A stretch of 64,000 bases of DNA, taken from assembly GCF_011075055.1 (NCBI RefSeq), contig NC_058143.1:20472930-20536929 (forward strand), given 5' to 3'. Origin of the DNA: Mangifera indica. Taxonomy: Eukaryota; Streptophyta; Magnoliopsida; Sapindales; Anacardiaceae. How positions within the stretch are numbered: position 1 is the stretch's first letter; each line of letters begins with the position of its first letter. A model generated the notes under the pieces. That model worked only from the letters and a program-made list of their open reading frames with translations. It searched no databases and was not told the DNA's origin. The translations under genes were made by a program, and so were the position numbers. Shown in pieces: positions 12,076 through 26,844 of the stretch.

Positions 12076-13037
12076 TCTTCAATTCAACCAGTTCAATTTT
12101 ACACTCAATCAATAATCCATAACACTCTCTCTCTCTTTTCCGTGTTTGCTTTTTATCTCATCGCCCCACCCACTAATGTGCAAGCTTTGCGACTGCAATT
12201 GCGAAACGTTTTGTTCGCTTGCTTTCCTCACGATATCATCGAAACGAAAGAAGGCTTTTTCTTTGCCTTTAGCATGAAAACGGCGTCGTCTTGTTTTTTA
12301 TAAAGTATATTACTTCCACGCGACTGAGGCATTTTCTCAAAAGTTTCATTTCTTATGGCTGATTCGATCCAAGCTGTTCCTGTTCATGTCATCTGTTTAT
12401 ATCTGGGAACATTTCTATTATTTATTATATATTGAATATATCTACTGATTACAGAAATTTACTCTCAATCATATGTTAGTGGCATCCATCATCATCAACA
12501 TTGAATAAACTTAATAAAATTGAAATGTTTGTTCCCAGGGTTTCATAGCTTCAATAAAGGTTCATGTCTATTTCTTTTAACAAACCGAATACAGGATGAT
12601 CATCCATCCAAAAACCCAGTTCAGAACAGACATACCATGTCATATGTGAATTTTCACTTATTTAACTTATATCATTATAAATTATCATCATCAGCTCTCC
12701 CACTCCCATCACAAGCCAAATCCATTCTCCTTGAATGCAGATGCAGATCCATTAAACTCTGAACAATAATATGAATACGAGTCGTGCGCAAGCGTCTGCA
12801 CAACCCAAACACAAGCAACTCAGTTCAACAACCTTTCCACAACCAAAGCAAACTTAACAATTCAATTTACCTGTTCCTGTGAGTGGAAATACATGAAGGG
12901 TGTATAATGTAGAAAATTCGACACCCTAGACGTATATATATCGGCGTACCTGAAATTTTAACATACACAACAACCATCAATATAAGACTAGAATTAATCT
13001 ATGGCATCCATCACTTAAAATTATGAGGCAAAACCAC
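12076..13037. other. TGD4 promoter and 5'-nucleotidase 3'UTR region
   Basis: Both flanking genes run on the minus strand, so this stretch holds the TGD4 promoter (near 12076-12400, including a TCTCTCTCTC tract around 12127) and the trailer of the nucleotidase gene. No extra gene was recognised. Confidence 0.55.
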
Positions 13038-16000
13038 CTACTTCTCAATTTGTCTCATCAAATGGCTTTTATCCCAAAGTCCTGCACGCGATAGATACCC
13101 CCACCTAAGCCAAAAGGAGCACAGAAGCTGAAATTCTATGCTTAAATGCAGCTTTTTAAAAATGGTCAAGGTAGATTAATTCTGTACTGTTTAAGTTTTC
13201 ATCATTGCTTTACCTTTTATTGAAGAGCTCCCCATCTGCTTCTAACATAGGAGCTATTTTCTGGTCTAGCCTTTGCATAACTATAAGTAGCTTTTGAATG
13301 CTTTCTGTGAGTTCCTGATCATCCATGTTAGTGGCAGCAAGGGTCTGAAAATACACATGAAAGTCAACAATAAAAAATACGATCATTTCAATCCACTCAG
13401 TTAATGATCAATTAACTCAGGTACATAGAAAAATTTTAGGCCTATCCTCAAGGACGAGGCTTAGCATTATTTTAGTTGTTTCATGAAATAAAAACTGGGT
13501 TGAGAAGGCCGGTCCAAGCAGATTGCTCAATAGTGGATATAGTGTATGATCACAGGGTACTTTGATAGGCTTGTCCTGCTACCATTCCTTATATGCCCTG
13601 CTGTCCACATTGTTAACCAGCAATTCACAAAAGAATGTACATGCATACGAAGGGCATGGCATTTTGTACATACTTCAAAATGTGGACAGGAAAGAGAGAA
13701 AAGTGGAGTGTTGATAGTGCTGTTTGTGTGAATAAACTGAGGGGTCAAATTCATATGATCTGTATCATAAAACATATCAAGCACAATCAACTACATCCTG
13801 GATAGTATTTATGGAAAGGAGGGCCAAGATGAAACACTACAATTATAACAAGAAACAAATAGATAAGAGGAGCTCACTTGTGCAGGACGCCCTTTAGTTC
13901 GCCTTTGCAGTGCGAGCCGGAGTTGGTTAAAGAGATCACCAACAACCTCTTTTTGATTTATAAGCTCTATTAACCTGGCACGATGATCCCGGCTACCAAT
14001 TAATGCATTATACTGCAGTTTCAAAATTTAATAGCACAGAAAGAAACCCAATCACCATCAATCAGTTGAAAATAAAACGTACGGAAAAACTTTGATTATG
14101 CTGGGTTCCAAATTATAACAAACAACATAGCAGAACATATAGTAGCATCATGCTAACATAAAGACAGAGGAATCATTACTTTGGGTTCAGTTTTGTATTT
14201 TAGTAACATTTTTGGTTTGCATACCATTTATTAGGCCCACCACAAAAATGAATCTTAAATTGGACTTAAAATTATGACATTCCAGAAAATTAGATGTAAA
14301 GCTTTCAAACTATTATCTTTTCTATAAGCAAAAATAGAATATTTGAACCTCATCTTCTAGTTCTCGACAAATCAGTGCCGTTCGCCATCTTAGATGAACT
14401 TTGGACTGACTAACATCAGTGTAAATATGGTCACCAACATACAATATTTCATCTCCATGGACATTTAGAGAACTCTCTACCATCTGAGCACTTCCTCCAG
14501 AGTACAAGCCCCCTGGAAAATTAAATAAAAGAATCAATGAAAGAAATGAGCATATATGAAAGTCGAATCATGCCAAAAAAAGTCGTCACATCATTGGTAT
14601 AATATTGTCACCAACATAAAATACAAAACTATTACAAAAATACACAAACAGGAACTTCTGTTAGACAATGCCAAGGTTGCATAGGACAACAAATACACAT
14701 ACCATTGTAGTTGTGTTATGTGCTTTAATAGAATATAAGGACAAATATTTTTTACCACATTTGTAGGCAAATATAAAGCAAGAATACTGATTGAAAAAAA
14801 AGGACTTAGGATCAATCACCTGTACGGGCTTTGAAACATGGCCGCATTAAACCCTCACCCGTCACCACCTCATACAATGGGTGTGACATTTGAAAGAATT
14901 CTGGCTTCCTTGCTGAGACTATCACCTAAGATTGAGAACTCATTAGTAATTTCAATGTTTCATCAATGTCAAAGGGAATTCCATTATTTGTTGGCAACAA
15001 CAAAAATAGAAACAGCTACTCACTGATGCAGGAAATCCTTCAGAATATTTTTGAGAGTTCTACATTTCAAAACATCTTAACAGTAACACTATTGTATATG
15101 GTCAAAAAAGGAAGATGGTTTCATAGAGGCTTATTCTACCAAATGATCAGTGATCATTTCAGCTGAGGCTGAAGCAAGCAATAACAAGTCGGAGTGGTAT
15201 GCAGTTGAAATACTCAAATATCGTTTTACTCACCATGTCAAATAGATCTTGCCAACCCATATCATTTGGCAGGAATCTGTTAAAGGAATGCTGCATCATT
15301 TTGTCTGTGTAATGGTAATCTGAGTTTGTAATCAGCAGAAGTTTTTTACCAGCCTGATGCAAGGACAATGTGTAAATAGAACAACCTGTACAATAACTGC
15401 ATATTTTATAAAATTTAAACTAGATAACAACTACAAAGAAATACCTCCTTTTGATCCAAAAGTGCTAAAGGTAATTCCGGATCAGGCTCCACAAAGAGTT
15501 CAGGCTTAGACATTATCTCACTCTGAACAAATGCCACAACTCGATAAGTGCTTGTGGACCACAATCTTCAACAGTCTGCTATAAATTTATCAGGATGTAC
15601 TTACCTTGAGCTGACCCTCCACATGAGCCCTAAACAGAGCCTTTCCAACAGCCTGAAAATCAAGGTAAAAAATTAGAAAGGACACATATAACTAATAGCA
15701 TTATTTGTTTGTTTTATCAAATATTCTGCAACATATTACCTTGTAAAGTCCTTTATAATCAAGTGGACCAAGGTCCGGTGAAATAGCTCCTTCATCCAAT
15801 TTATCAACCATCTAGAAGCAGAGCGATATAGCATTACCAAACATTGACAAAAATAACAGTTCTATTAAGGAACACTACAAAGATGTAAGCCACAGCCCCT
15901 GAAGCTACCTGCATATAAGCCACAGCTTCTGAAACAGAGAATAGAGTATTGAGAAACTCCCACCGACTTTCCTTCCGCAGATCCACCAGTTCTCTCCCGT

Positions 16001-17682
16001 ACATCTCACTTCCATGCAGATAAAGTTAAGCAGCACTATAGAAAATATAACTACATCTTGACACAGACAACAGATAAAAGTTGAAACAAAAGGAAAATTA
16101 AACAACACATCATTGGATAACGAGGGCAAGCTCCTGGAGTCAAAGTCGTATGTGTTAGGGCTGACGATGCAATATATGGGGCTGAACTAGGATCTTCTTT
16201 GCTTTTCTTAGAAAGTGGGGCAGGAATGGCAAAGCACATAAACTATTGGAGAGTTTGACCAATGACTAACTCCAATTCCTTCCACATTTTTTCATGACTC
16301 AAAGATCCCTGCTTATTATTATTATTTTTTTTAGCAAAGTCAAGTTTGAAATTGGGATCGTTGCCAAATCATTCAGTCTTTAGCAAGCACAAAACTTGTG
16401 ATTCTTTTCCTCAGGCAAAACTTTGTGGAATCTAATCCTATGCCTTGTGGCAGAGGATCAGAAACTTCTTGATTTACCTCTCAAGGATTGTTCAGATTCC
16501 CCCCACATGATCTCTCAATAATTAAATGACATGGTTTAAGTAATACCTGACAGCTCGAGTAGACAACATTTTCGTGCCATGCATAGCCCTTTTTACATAA
16601 CCAAATCGATCAGCCTTGACCAAATTTCCTTTCTCCTTGTCTATAACAAGACCTCTAATTACCTAATCAGAATATCAACAAAAAGAAAATGCTTAGAACA
16701 ATGCAATGCAAAAGACATTATGCCCGTTAAAGAACATAACTCTCAAATTCAACAGACATAAAATGAAGAGCTCACTAGATTGGGATCAAAAGCAAGACCA
16801 CCAACTGGGAAACCCATGTTCTTTAGATTTTCCATACAATAATCATAAGCACGACCTTCCCAAGCCTGGAAGAGTACAGACTATCATCAGACCATCTCAA
16901 ATAATGAGTTAATTGCTTTGTTATCACGCATTTATCATCGGCATTCACTCAAACAGTTCTTGTACACCAATGATAAGCCAAATTTTATGTTTAATATAAC
17001 TTTCAACTAACAAACTAAGAAAGATTATCACCATGACATTATAATGCATCAAAGTGTAGTCCATGTCATAGCCAATGGCGCTAATTGAACGAAGATTCAA
17101 TGTTCTACTACAAAATATTCCACGAGGCGAATTTCTTGCCGAAGAAGGGCTCTGCATTTGAGCACTAAATATTATAATAATGATAAATCAAACAAGCATA
17201 TAAATGGGAATATATTGAAGTAAAAGTGTTTAAAGTACCGGGATACCCAAGTCACCAAGCAAATTATCAGCTTCTTCTGCCTCAATCCTAGCAACCTCCT
17301 CAATTGGACCATCTAAACTTATTTGACTATCAAGGCCTAAACAAAACAAAGTACTCAACTTTTGACATGATACACTTAAAAAGAAACTTAGAAAGAAGCA
17401 TAGAATCTAATTAAAACGAAAAGGGTAACGTAAAAGAATACCGAAAGCCTGAGGATGGTCGAACTTGAGATTCAAATCCCCTTTTGTGCTCTGTCCTAGA
17501 TAATCAACATCGTACTTACTAGATGTCGTAACTGAAAACAATTCAACACCGGTACTGTTACTGCTACTGTTACTGCAACCACACTTTAATGAAGTCGCGG
17601 GGATTCTTGGTATGGTGGCAAGAGAATCCTTATTGAAAAAGCAAACTGGGTTCCTGAAACCGTTGGAGTTGAGGGCGGCCAT
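13038..17682 (-). CDS. HAD-superfamily subfamily IG 5'-nucleotidase (purine 5'-nucleotidase-like)
   Basis: Cytosolic IMP/GMP-type 5'-nucleotidases of the HAD fold dephosphorylate purine monophosphates; the plant members are less well studied. Fifteen minus-strand exons join in frame (first 17682-17442, then 17336-17239, 17151-17032, 16865-16776, 16662-16547, 16008-15909, 15811-15740, 15652-15605, 15522-15445, 15353-15234, 14925-14820, 14512-14349, 14012-13878, 13344-13214, last 13104-13038), giving about 561 aa. The four HAD motifs are present: GYDMDYT (D142 nucleophile, D144), LLITNSD (T330), ARKPEF (K368) and VGDHIYTDV (D424, D428). About 110 Ser/Asn-rich residues precede the catalytic domain and could be an organelle transit peptide, which is inference. 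The start codon at 17682 is the first ATG; TTG codons above it are not used. The gene appears intact. Confidence 0.9.
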
Positions 17683-19033
17683 TGAAAGAGTAGACAACTT
17701 GAAGCAGCCTATAATCTCTGCTGAACAGTATATGTTTGTTTATTCTGTGGATAATATCAAATGGAATACTTCACTGTATAAGTGTTGTTTTCCGACTTGA
17801 ATTTAATCAAGACTTAAAATTTAATAACAGAAACCAGTCGCTTCGTCGTCTAGGTCATCATCATTTCATAAGAAGATTTTTTTGTCCTAATAAAATCTGC
17901 TTCCAGAATTTATTGATTTTATGAAGATCCATCAACCCAACAATCAGACGGCTTGGGTTGGGTTACAAGCCCGTTGGCTTTTACAGGGCCACACTCTAAT
18001 ACACTAGTATTATAATTACAAATAAATTAATATGTATTATTAATAAATATAAACAAACCGTGGTATAATTTTTTATTTAAAATTATTTAATTATATAATA
18101 ATTATAATTTATTTAAATAAATCTCACATTAGAATGTAAAAGAGATGTTAGGTGTGTACAAGTATTAATAAATACAAACAAATTAATATATTTTAATAAG
18201 TATAAATGAATTAATATATTATTTCTAATTTAAAATTATAAAATCATATGATGATCATAACATTCATAAACAAGTGAAACAAATCTAAAAAAGGACCAAT
18301 ATATTACAACATCCCTTGTATGAAGTATTGTTAAGTGTAAAATTATTACCCATACATGAATTTACGTATATTAATCATAAAAGAATGATTGGTGAATTAA
18401 GTGGAGCACCATAAGATACAAAAATGTTGGTAATATCAAATTTAGAACAAAAATATATTCCATTAAGATTCCTATCAATTCATATTTTTATCTAATACAC
18501 CGCTTTTAAAATCAATTTCATGATCAAGAAAAGTTCAACATATTAATGGCTGCTGCATTGTGCATGAATTATTCTGTGATGACAAATAGACGGCAGAAAC
18601 ATCCGAATCCTGGAACATAAACCTTGAAATGTCAGTTCTAAGCATGGCGCTGTCTAGTGCACCACAAAACTCATGTAGTGGACCAAGCAATATAAAAATT
18701 TACACCATTCTCTTGTAGTATATTTGTTTGTTTGTAAATCTTCAGCATCTCTGGTACATTAATGGCTTTGATTTAAGTAAAGTAGATTGCTCATTATGTT
18801 TATGAATATTTGTTCATCTGAATCCTTACCTTAGTTGCTGACATGAATTTGAATGCTTCTGTTTAGTCTTTCCTTCATCAAGCTACGCCCAATTTATCCT
18901 TTTATTTCATCTAATGTGCTTAATGTTTTGTTTCTGCAGCATTCTCAACTTTTTATGCTTTAATATCAAGTTCTATTGCTAATGATTGCTAATGTATATA
19001 TTTTTTTTTTCCGCCTCAGGTAGGTAAATAAGT
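17683..19033. other. Divergent promoter region between the nucleotidase and ABCB copy 1
   Basis: The two flanking genes point away from each other. The middle (about 18000-18300) is AT-rich, with repeated TATTAATAAATA(T/C)AAACAAA phrases near 18040 and 18165 that look like decayed repeat DNA. A polypyrimidine tract and TCAG at 19010-19019 suggest a 5'UTR acceptor just before the ABCB start. No other gene was recognised. Confidence 0.5.
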
Positions 19034-22000
19034 ATGTCAGCTGGCAAAATGGCTACCTACAGTAATTTGGATAGAGATACAGACAGAGAACAAGGTTTAC
19101 CATCATCAGTAGAAGAGACAGAGGAAATCCATAAAAAGAGCGACAATCTTCTATGTTTGGGTAGGAAAAAGGAGAAAAATCAGAGCAGCTGTACAATACC
19201 ATATTACAAGTTGTTTTCCCTTGCTGATTCTTTTGATTATGTATTAATGTTTGTTGGTACAATTGCTGCTCTTGGAAATGGGATCTGCATGCCCCTTATG
19301 GCTTTACTGTTTGGAGAATTAATCGATGCCACTGGAAAAACTGTGAGCACTACCGAAACGGTACAAGGAGTTTATAAGGTATCCTCACACTATAGAGTAG
19401 CATTGAATCTTTATCTAGCCATTTGTATGATTCATAGAAATGATCCCAAAAGTATTTCTCTACACTTTGTTAAATTGGCAAACATTTTGTCTATAAGACG
19501 CTATGTTGAGGCATATGGTCTCACCCTCTGGTGAATGGACAAGGGTGTAGGAGGCAGCACCTTTGTGCCCGTTAGCGGTGCTTAACTATCCACTACTTGT
19601 GGTTTGAGTTTGTCTTACGAAAGTTTCCATAAGAAATAAGAATTTTAGTAGAGTTTGGTTTAGGAATGATAATCTAGTACATATAAACATTTTTGTGATA
19701 ATAATTTTGTAGCAAATACATTCATTGTAACAAAGAGAGTTGAAAAAATATTGAATAATATTAACTCTACCAGACGTAGCACGGCTTTGAGTGAAACAAG
19801 ATAAATTGTAAATGCTTTCCCTTGGACTTTAGTTTATTGATTTCATACTGGTCTGATTTCTGCACTCTTCAGCAATTAGGTTTCATGTTATATTAGCTTA
19901 AATGCATACCAAAAGCTCCTTCCTGCATCAAGGAAAATTAAGATTCCTTATCTTGTAGTAAAACTGTTTTGTTCGATATAAGGAGTACTAAACATGATGG
20001 ATTTCATCTTCAGGTGTCACTGAAGTTTGTCTACTTGGCTTTGGGTTCCAGTGTTGCGTCCTTTATCCGTGAGTACATTAGACACCTTGTGGATATTGAA
20101 ATTCAGTTCTATAATAACACAGCATGAAAGCAGTTGACGTAATTGGAAACTGGTTCAACCAAATCCAAAAATAATTACAACTACAATAAAATGAAACATG
20201 CCCATGTTTGCAATTTGCCAGAGATGGCTAGCTGGACCATCACAGGGGAGGCACAGGCTACACGGATAAGAAGTTTATACTTCGAAACAATATTGAGGCA
20301 CGAGATTGGCTTCTTTGATAAGGAAACTAGCACCGGAGAAATTGTTGGGAGGATGTCAGGTGACTCTATTCTTATTCAAGATGCCATGGGCGAGAAGGTA
20401 TATCTAAGTCCCTGGAAATGAATAATTACTGCTATATTCATAAATGGATTTGAAGTCATTCTCCTTTTGGTTTGACAAAATTTATTGCAGGTTGGAAAGT
20501 TTGTGCAGACGATAGCTGCATTCTTTGGAGGCTTTGTTATAGCTTTTATGAACGGGTGGCTGCTAACCCTCATAATGTTATCTGTAATTCCACCTATTGC
20601 TATTTCTGGTGCTGTCATGTTTAAGCTCATAGGAAAGCTCGCTTCCCACAAACAAACTGCCTATTCACAGGCAGCGACTACTGTAGAGCAGACAATTAGC
20701 TCTATCAGAACTGTAAGGCACTATGGCGTCTTTGAAAATCTTTTGCTTTACTGGGATAATGAATATAAAACATATTGTTGATGTAGGTGGCATCATATAC
20801 TAGGGAGCAGCAAGCTATTTCTAAGTACAACATAAGTCTGCTTAAAGCATACAAGTCCGGCATACAAGAAGGCTTGGCCTCTGGGTTAACTGTGGGAACA
20901 GCATTGTTAATTTTAAGCTGTGGCTATGCATTGGCAGTGTGGTTAGGTGGGAAAATGATACTTGAGATGGGATACAGAGGAGGAAATGTTATCATTGTGA
21001 TTTTTGGCGTGCTGCTTGGCTCCATGTAAGTGCAGTCTCACAATTTTTCGCCCAGAAAATATATATTTCAAGATGTTTAATGAAAAGCTGATAAAATTTA
21101 TGAAAAGACAAAGAGAAGTTTATGCATGCTTCAGGTTCGTCTGTTTCTATAGTTGAAGCTGTATGAATAAAATATTTGATTTTTTTCTCTGGATTTTAAG
21201 GTCTATAGGGCAGGCATCTCCATGTTTGAGCGCATTTGCTGCTGCACAAGCTGCAGGATTTAAAATATTTGAGACAATTAACAGGAAGCCTGAGATTGAT
21301 GCTTATGATGCGAATGGACAGACTTTAGCTGAAATTCGTGGTGATATTGAATTAAGGAATGTTATTTTCAGTTATCCAGCAAGACCGGATGAGAAAATAT
21401 TTGATGGATTCTCTCTTTCAATACCTAGTGGTACTACTACTGCTCTGGTTGGGCCGAGTGGAAGTGGAAAATCAACAGTGATCAGCTTGATAGAGAGATT
21501 TTACGATCCACAAGCTGGTGAGGTACTTATAGATGGTGTTAATCTGAGAGAATTTCAGCTTAGATGGATCAGAAAGAAAATAGGTCTTGTTAGCCAGGAA
21601 CCTGTGTTGTTTACATCAAGCATTGGAGATAATATTGCTTATGGAAAGCTGGATGCAACTAATGAAGAAACAGAAGCTGCTGCTGAGCTTGCCAATGCAT
21701 CTAACTTCATAAATAAGCTACCTCAGGTTTTAATTCTTTAACGATGTTATTCCTATACATATTTTTTTCCATTATGGATGCTAGCTCTTTTTAAGTTTAA
21801 TCTTGACCTTCCATATTTATGTTCCATTTGTTCAGGGACTAGACACAATGGTTGGAGAACATGGAATTCAGCTATCTGTTGGTCAAAAACAGAGAGTTGC
21901 TATAGCTAGGGCAATTCTTAAAGATCCAAGAATTCTGCTTCTTGATGAAGCCACGAGTTCTCTTGATGCTGAATCGGAAAGACTAGTGCAAGGGGCACTT

Positions 22001-25000
22001 GACAGAGTTATGATCAACCGAACAACTCTCATTGTCTCCCATCGCTTGACTACATTAAGGAATGCAGATATGATAGTCGTTATTCATCAAGGAAAGATTG
22101 TTGAAAAAGGTTCAGATTTGCTTATAGTGCCCTATAACTCAACCAGCTTCCTATCATTGATACATATGCCTGAGCAATATATGAACTTCTTAATAGAGCT
22201 TTCATAGTTACTATTTTTATTCTTGTTAAACTTTAGCTCTTCATTAATTTTGCATCTAAAACTTATAATTCGTTGCCACTTTCTTTAGCTCTTCCTAGCA
22301 TCCTATTATATGCTTGACTGAATATTTGATTCTTAAATCTTATAATTCGTTCCCACTTTCTTTCACATATCAGGTTCACGTCCTGAGTTACTCAAGGATC
22401 CTCATGGAGCATATAGCCAGCTCATAAGGTTGCAAGGAAGTGGGAAAAAGCAAGAACATAAGGATTTAAATCATTCAGAGAGAGATCGTCGATCCTCCCC
22501 TTTTGCTCTATCTCCTTCTCCACTGATTAGCATTTCTGGAAAATCATTTGAAAAACTAATTCGTACTCCTGCTTCAGAAAAATCACAACTGTCTCATGAA
22601 GTGGCACTTGGTCGCTTAGCCCGTCTAAACAGCCCTGAAATACCTATCTTACTTCTAGGTTCTATATTTGCCATAGCCAATGGTGCAATAACACCAATAT
22701 TTGGGACGGTGTTTGCTGCTATGATTAGAACTTTCTATGAGCCAAAAGATGAACTTACAAGAGATTCCAAATTTTGGGCATTGGCGTTTATGGTTCTAGG
22801 TGTTGCATCATTTTTGACTTCCTCAATGAGCTCATACTATTTAGCTGTGGCAGGGTGCAAATTAATAATGCGAATACGGTCAATGTGTTTTGAAAAAGTT
22901 GTATACATGGAAATAGGTTGGTTTGATGAAGCTGAGCATTCGAGTGGTGCAATTGGTTCAAGGCTTTCTTCAGATGCAGCTTCAGTGCGAAGTTTGGTCG
23001 GAGACACACTCTCTTTGATCCTTCAGAATACAGCTACAGCAGTTTCAGGCTTGGTAATTGCCTTCAAAGCAAGCTGGCGATTGTCTTTTTTAATCCTTGC
23101 TGTGTTTCCTCTGCTGGCTATCAGCAGTTATATTCAACTGAGGTCCGTGCAAAGATTTGGAGGAAAATTGAAGGTTTGTTCAGTAACATCTTCATCCGAT
23201 AGTACAGTAGACTTGTAAGATATTATTTATCTTTGGTTTATCAATATGAGATTTGCTTAAAGATGTTATACAAAATACATTGAAATGATTTTTTTCTGTT
23301 TTCTATTTATCGAGATTGTGATTTCAAATGGTTGCAGCAAGGGCACCAGGAAGCAAGCCAAGTTGTGAGTGATGCAGTTAGCAGTATCAGAACGGTAGCT
23401 TCTTTCTGCGCGGAAGAGAAGGTGATGCAGCTATATAAAAAGAAATGCGAAGTTCCAATTAAGGCAGGAATAAAGCAAGGACTGATTAGTGGGTTAGGTT
23501 TTGGGATATCCTTCTTCTTTTTCTTTTCTGTGTATGCAGTCAGTTTTTATGTTGGAGGCGTCTTAGTTGATCATGGCAAGGCAACATTCTCTGAATTTTT
23601 TAATGTAAGTATTTTTTTCCCCTCCATGTCAAACAAGTATTTCAAGTTTATTTGTTTCTCCCTTGCTGATTCATCACTTATTATTACAGGTGTTTTTTGC
23701 TCTCAGCATGACAGCAGTTGGAATTTCTCAAACAAGCTTTCTGGCTCCTGATGTAGGTAAAGCCAAGAGTTCTATTGCTTCTATATTTAATCTTCTTGAC
23801 CAGAAATCCAAAATAGACTCCAGTGATAACTCTGGAAAGAAGTTAAGAAATGTGAGAGGTAAAGTTGAGTTTCGACATGTCAGTTTCAAGTATCCAACAA
23901 GACCTGATATCCAAATTTTCTGCAATTTATGCTTGACCATTCAATCTGGCAAGGTAATGTCGCATGTTAATTACTCAAAAAGTGTATGGACAGTTTATAA
24001 ATAAAAAACACATTGTAATTGTATCTCTTATATCAGATGGTTGCTCTAGTAGGAGAAAGTGGAAGTGGAAAATCGACAGTGATCTCATTACTGCAGAGAT
24101 TTTATGATCCCAATTCAGGTAAAATTACACTAGATGGAATAGAAATTCAAAAACTACAATTGAAGTGGTTAAGGCAACAGATGGGCCTAGTAAGCCAAGA
24201 GCCTATGTTATTCAATGATACCATCCGAGCCAATATTGCATATGGAAAGGAAGGAGATGCAACAGAGACAGAAATTTTAGCTGCTGCAGAGTTAGCAAAT
24301 GCCCACAATTTCATTAGTGGTTTACAACAGGTTAAGAAATTGGAATTTTATTGTGATTGTACACTATCTTCCTGCTTACATTATAAATTGCTATTAAATG
24401 ACAGTGGTGAGAATTTTTCTGTCAAAATATTGTCGGTTTTGAATGCATAATTTGTTATAAATTTGGTTTCACTTGAAATATCTTTAATTTAATAATCAGA
24501 CTCACTGTCAAGACGTTATTTGCTTTGAATATACAACATTTCTTCCGTGCTTTATCAATTTGGGATTTCACGTCTCCCATCAAGACTTCTTCTTCGCCAC
24601 AAAATCTGTTTGTTGGTTGAGTCTAATTTTTTTTTTATGTTTCTAATTCTAAAAGCTCTAATCGCAGGGATATGACACATCAGTAGGAGAAAGAGGGATC
24701 CAGTTATCTGGAGGACAGAAGCAAAGAGTCGCTATAGCTCGTGCTATAGTGAAGGCTCCAAAAATTTTACTATTGGATGAGGCCACTAGTGCCCTTGATC
24801 TTGAGTCTGAAAGAGTGGTTCAAGATGCATTAGACCGAGTTATGATGAATCGAACAACAATTGTGATAGCCCATCGATTCTCCACAATCAAGAATGCAGA
24901 CTTGATTGTAGTGATGAAAGATGGAATGATAGTAGAAAAAGGAAAGCATGAACATTTAATCAGTATCAAGAATGGTATTTATGCATCCCTTACAGCATCT

Positions 25001-25015
25001 CATACACGTAAATGA
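19034..25015 (+). CDS. ABC transporter B family (MDR/P-glycoprotein-type), tandem copy 1
   Basis: A full-size TMD-NBD-TMD-NBD exporter of the plant clade around ABCB4/9/11, several members of which move auxin at the plasma membrane; this copy's substrate cannot be told. Twelve exons join in frame: 19034-19378, 20014-20068, 20222-20397, 20491-20712, 20787-21025, 21201-21726, 21836-22109, 22374-23173, 23338-23604, 23690-23953, 24037-24330, 24668-25015, giving about 1269 aa. NBD1 has Walker [10 protein letters not shown] (430-438), Walker [13 protein letters not shown] and H-loop H589, but its signature reads LSVGQ (533-537) where LSGGQ is expected. NBD2 is canonical: Walker [10 protein letters not shown] (about 1062-1070) and LSGGQ (1167-1171). 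The linker (about 613-690) is Ser/Lys-rich. It is the first of three tandem copies with the same intron positions and phases. Confidence 0.93.
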
Positions 25016-25435
25016 AGCTAAGCTTCTAATGCTCTTTGCCATTTTGCTAGTTTTTGGGCTTTGAATACGTCGCTTGTTTCTACAATCTTTTATGGAGTGT
25101 AATGTAAGTTTCAGAGAAAAATGAAAATGAAGTAGGTTTTAGTCACTTTCTGCATAACAAGCTCAGTTCAAAGTAGTTGCAGCAAATCATTTGATAATTG
25201 AAAACAGAAAACATCAACTAAAAAAGTGAAATTTTGGTTAAGAAGTGCAAGACAGTGAGTACTAAGTGCATGGTTATATAACATTCTTAGGCAAATCTCA
25301 CATCAACAAAGTATAAGCTCAAACTATTAAATATAACAGATGCTAGGGTAAATTAGTACTGTTTGATTGAAATGGATGATGGTTGTTTGTGCCAACTGAG
25401 ATAAAGATGCGACAACCATGAAACATGTTTTGAGT

Positions 25436-25470
<35 letters not shown>

Positions 25471-26844
25471 TTTTCTAGTTATTCTATAAGATATAGTAAT
25501 GTTGATATTAACAAAGTTAAGAGCTTCACTAGAAGATTGTTTTGAATCTAGACGGCAGAAATATCCCAGTACTGCAGACATGAGACAAAATGAATACCAT
25601 CAATTATGTTTAGACAAAATGAATGCGAATATATCTGAAATACATGATTAAAGATTATGTTGAATGGTACTTTTATGTTTCAGAAGCTATTGAAGAAATG
25701 AACAGGAATGGTAGGCCCACGGTGATTTTTAGGCTCAATCTTGGGAGTTCAGAAGCCCACATTCCAGACAAACTTGATGTCAGCGTAACTGATTGAATAT
25801 GAAATATGATTGATGTGGGTGTTGTTAGTCTGAAATTGTCAACTGATGCTATAAGTAACAAATGCAAATGCTGGCTTTATGCGGACAGACGTGGTTGTTG
25901 GCTCTGTGTTGGCTTTTTGTGCCAACTGCAAACTGAGATTAGACGTGACACCCATTCTAAGTACTCTACTTCAATGCCACTACACCATTTCTTTTATATG
26001 GCCATATATAATTTGGGTTGATGTATGTAGTGTAAAATATTGTTCAAGTCTTTTCAACATAACATTTTTTTGAACAAATACGTTCACTCCTACCTTACAA
26101 ATTCCAAGGACCTGATCAATTTCGATTTCGTAACATTTCTTGAAAATTCATAAACTCACAAATTATTATTTTCAAACAATATGAAATGTCTATACATATA
26201 TTCTCGTACCTTTTGCGGTGTGAGATTCCTTTGGAGGTATAGTTTAGTGTTTATAAAAACTTAGGGGTACCAAACTTAGAAATAACGATTAGTTGTCTAA
26301 AACCTAGTAGGAGGGGACTGTAATTACCGTATGAGTATGAATAATGAATATGTTTTTGTTGATTTGGACACGAAGACGGCCTAAATATCAAAATCAATGG
26401 GGAATAGCTCCATCAGAAAAACCTTGAAAAAGTCCATTGTTGGCACTGTAAATTTTTTCTCAGCGCAAAAGACAATGAATAGGATGAAAAATGCTACGAC
26501 AAAATGTGAACATGCAAATATAAACAAAGAAAATGATAAAACATATGTCAACTACAGTAAATAAAATATTGTACACAATTCATGTTGAGAGTCGTTATAA
26601 GTTTCATAAACTGTATAACGATATATAAATAAATGATAATGCTTCCATTTCTTACATTCGTTCTTCTCTTCGTTCTTCTCTTCTTCATGTCCACTGAGTG
26701 AGCATTTCTTGTATTTGCTTCTTTTGGATACATAAACGTTCATTATGTTAATAATGAATTTAATGCTTATGTTTGCTTATGTGCAGCTGCCATCCAAGAG
26801 CTTCATTGTTGTGAAAGACAGTGTACACTTTGCAGTTGCTGAAC
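25016..26844. other. Intergenic between ABCB copies 1 and 2
   Basis: Holds the 3'UTR of copy 1, a (TA)n microsatellite at about 25437-25469, unassigned DNA, and the 5' leader of copy 2. A polypyrimidine-poor TGTGCAG at 26780-26786 could be the acceptor of a 5'UTR intron. No further gene was recognised. Confidence 0.55.
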
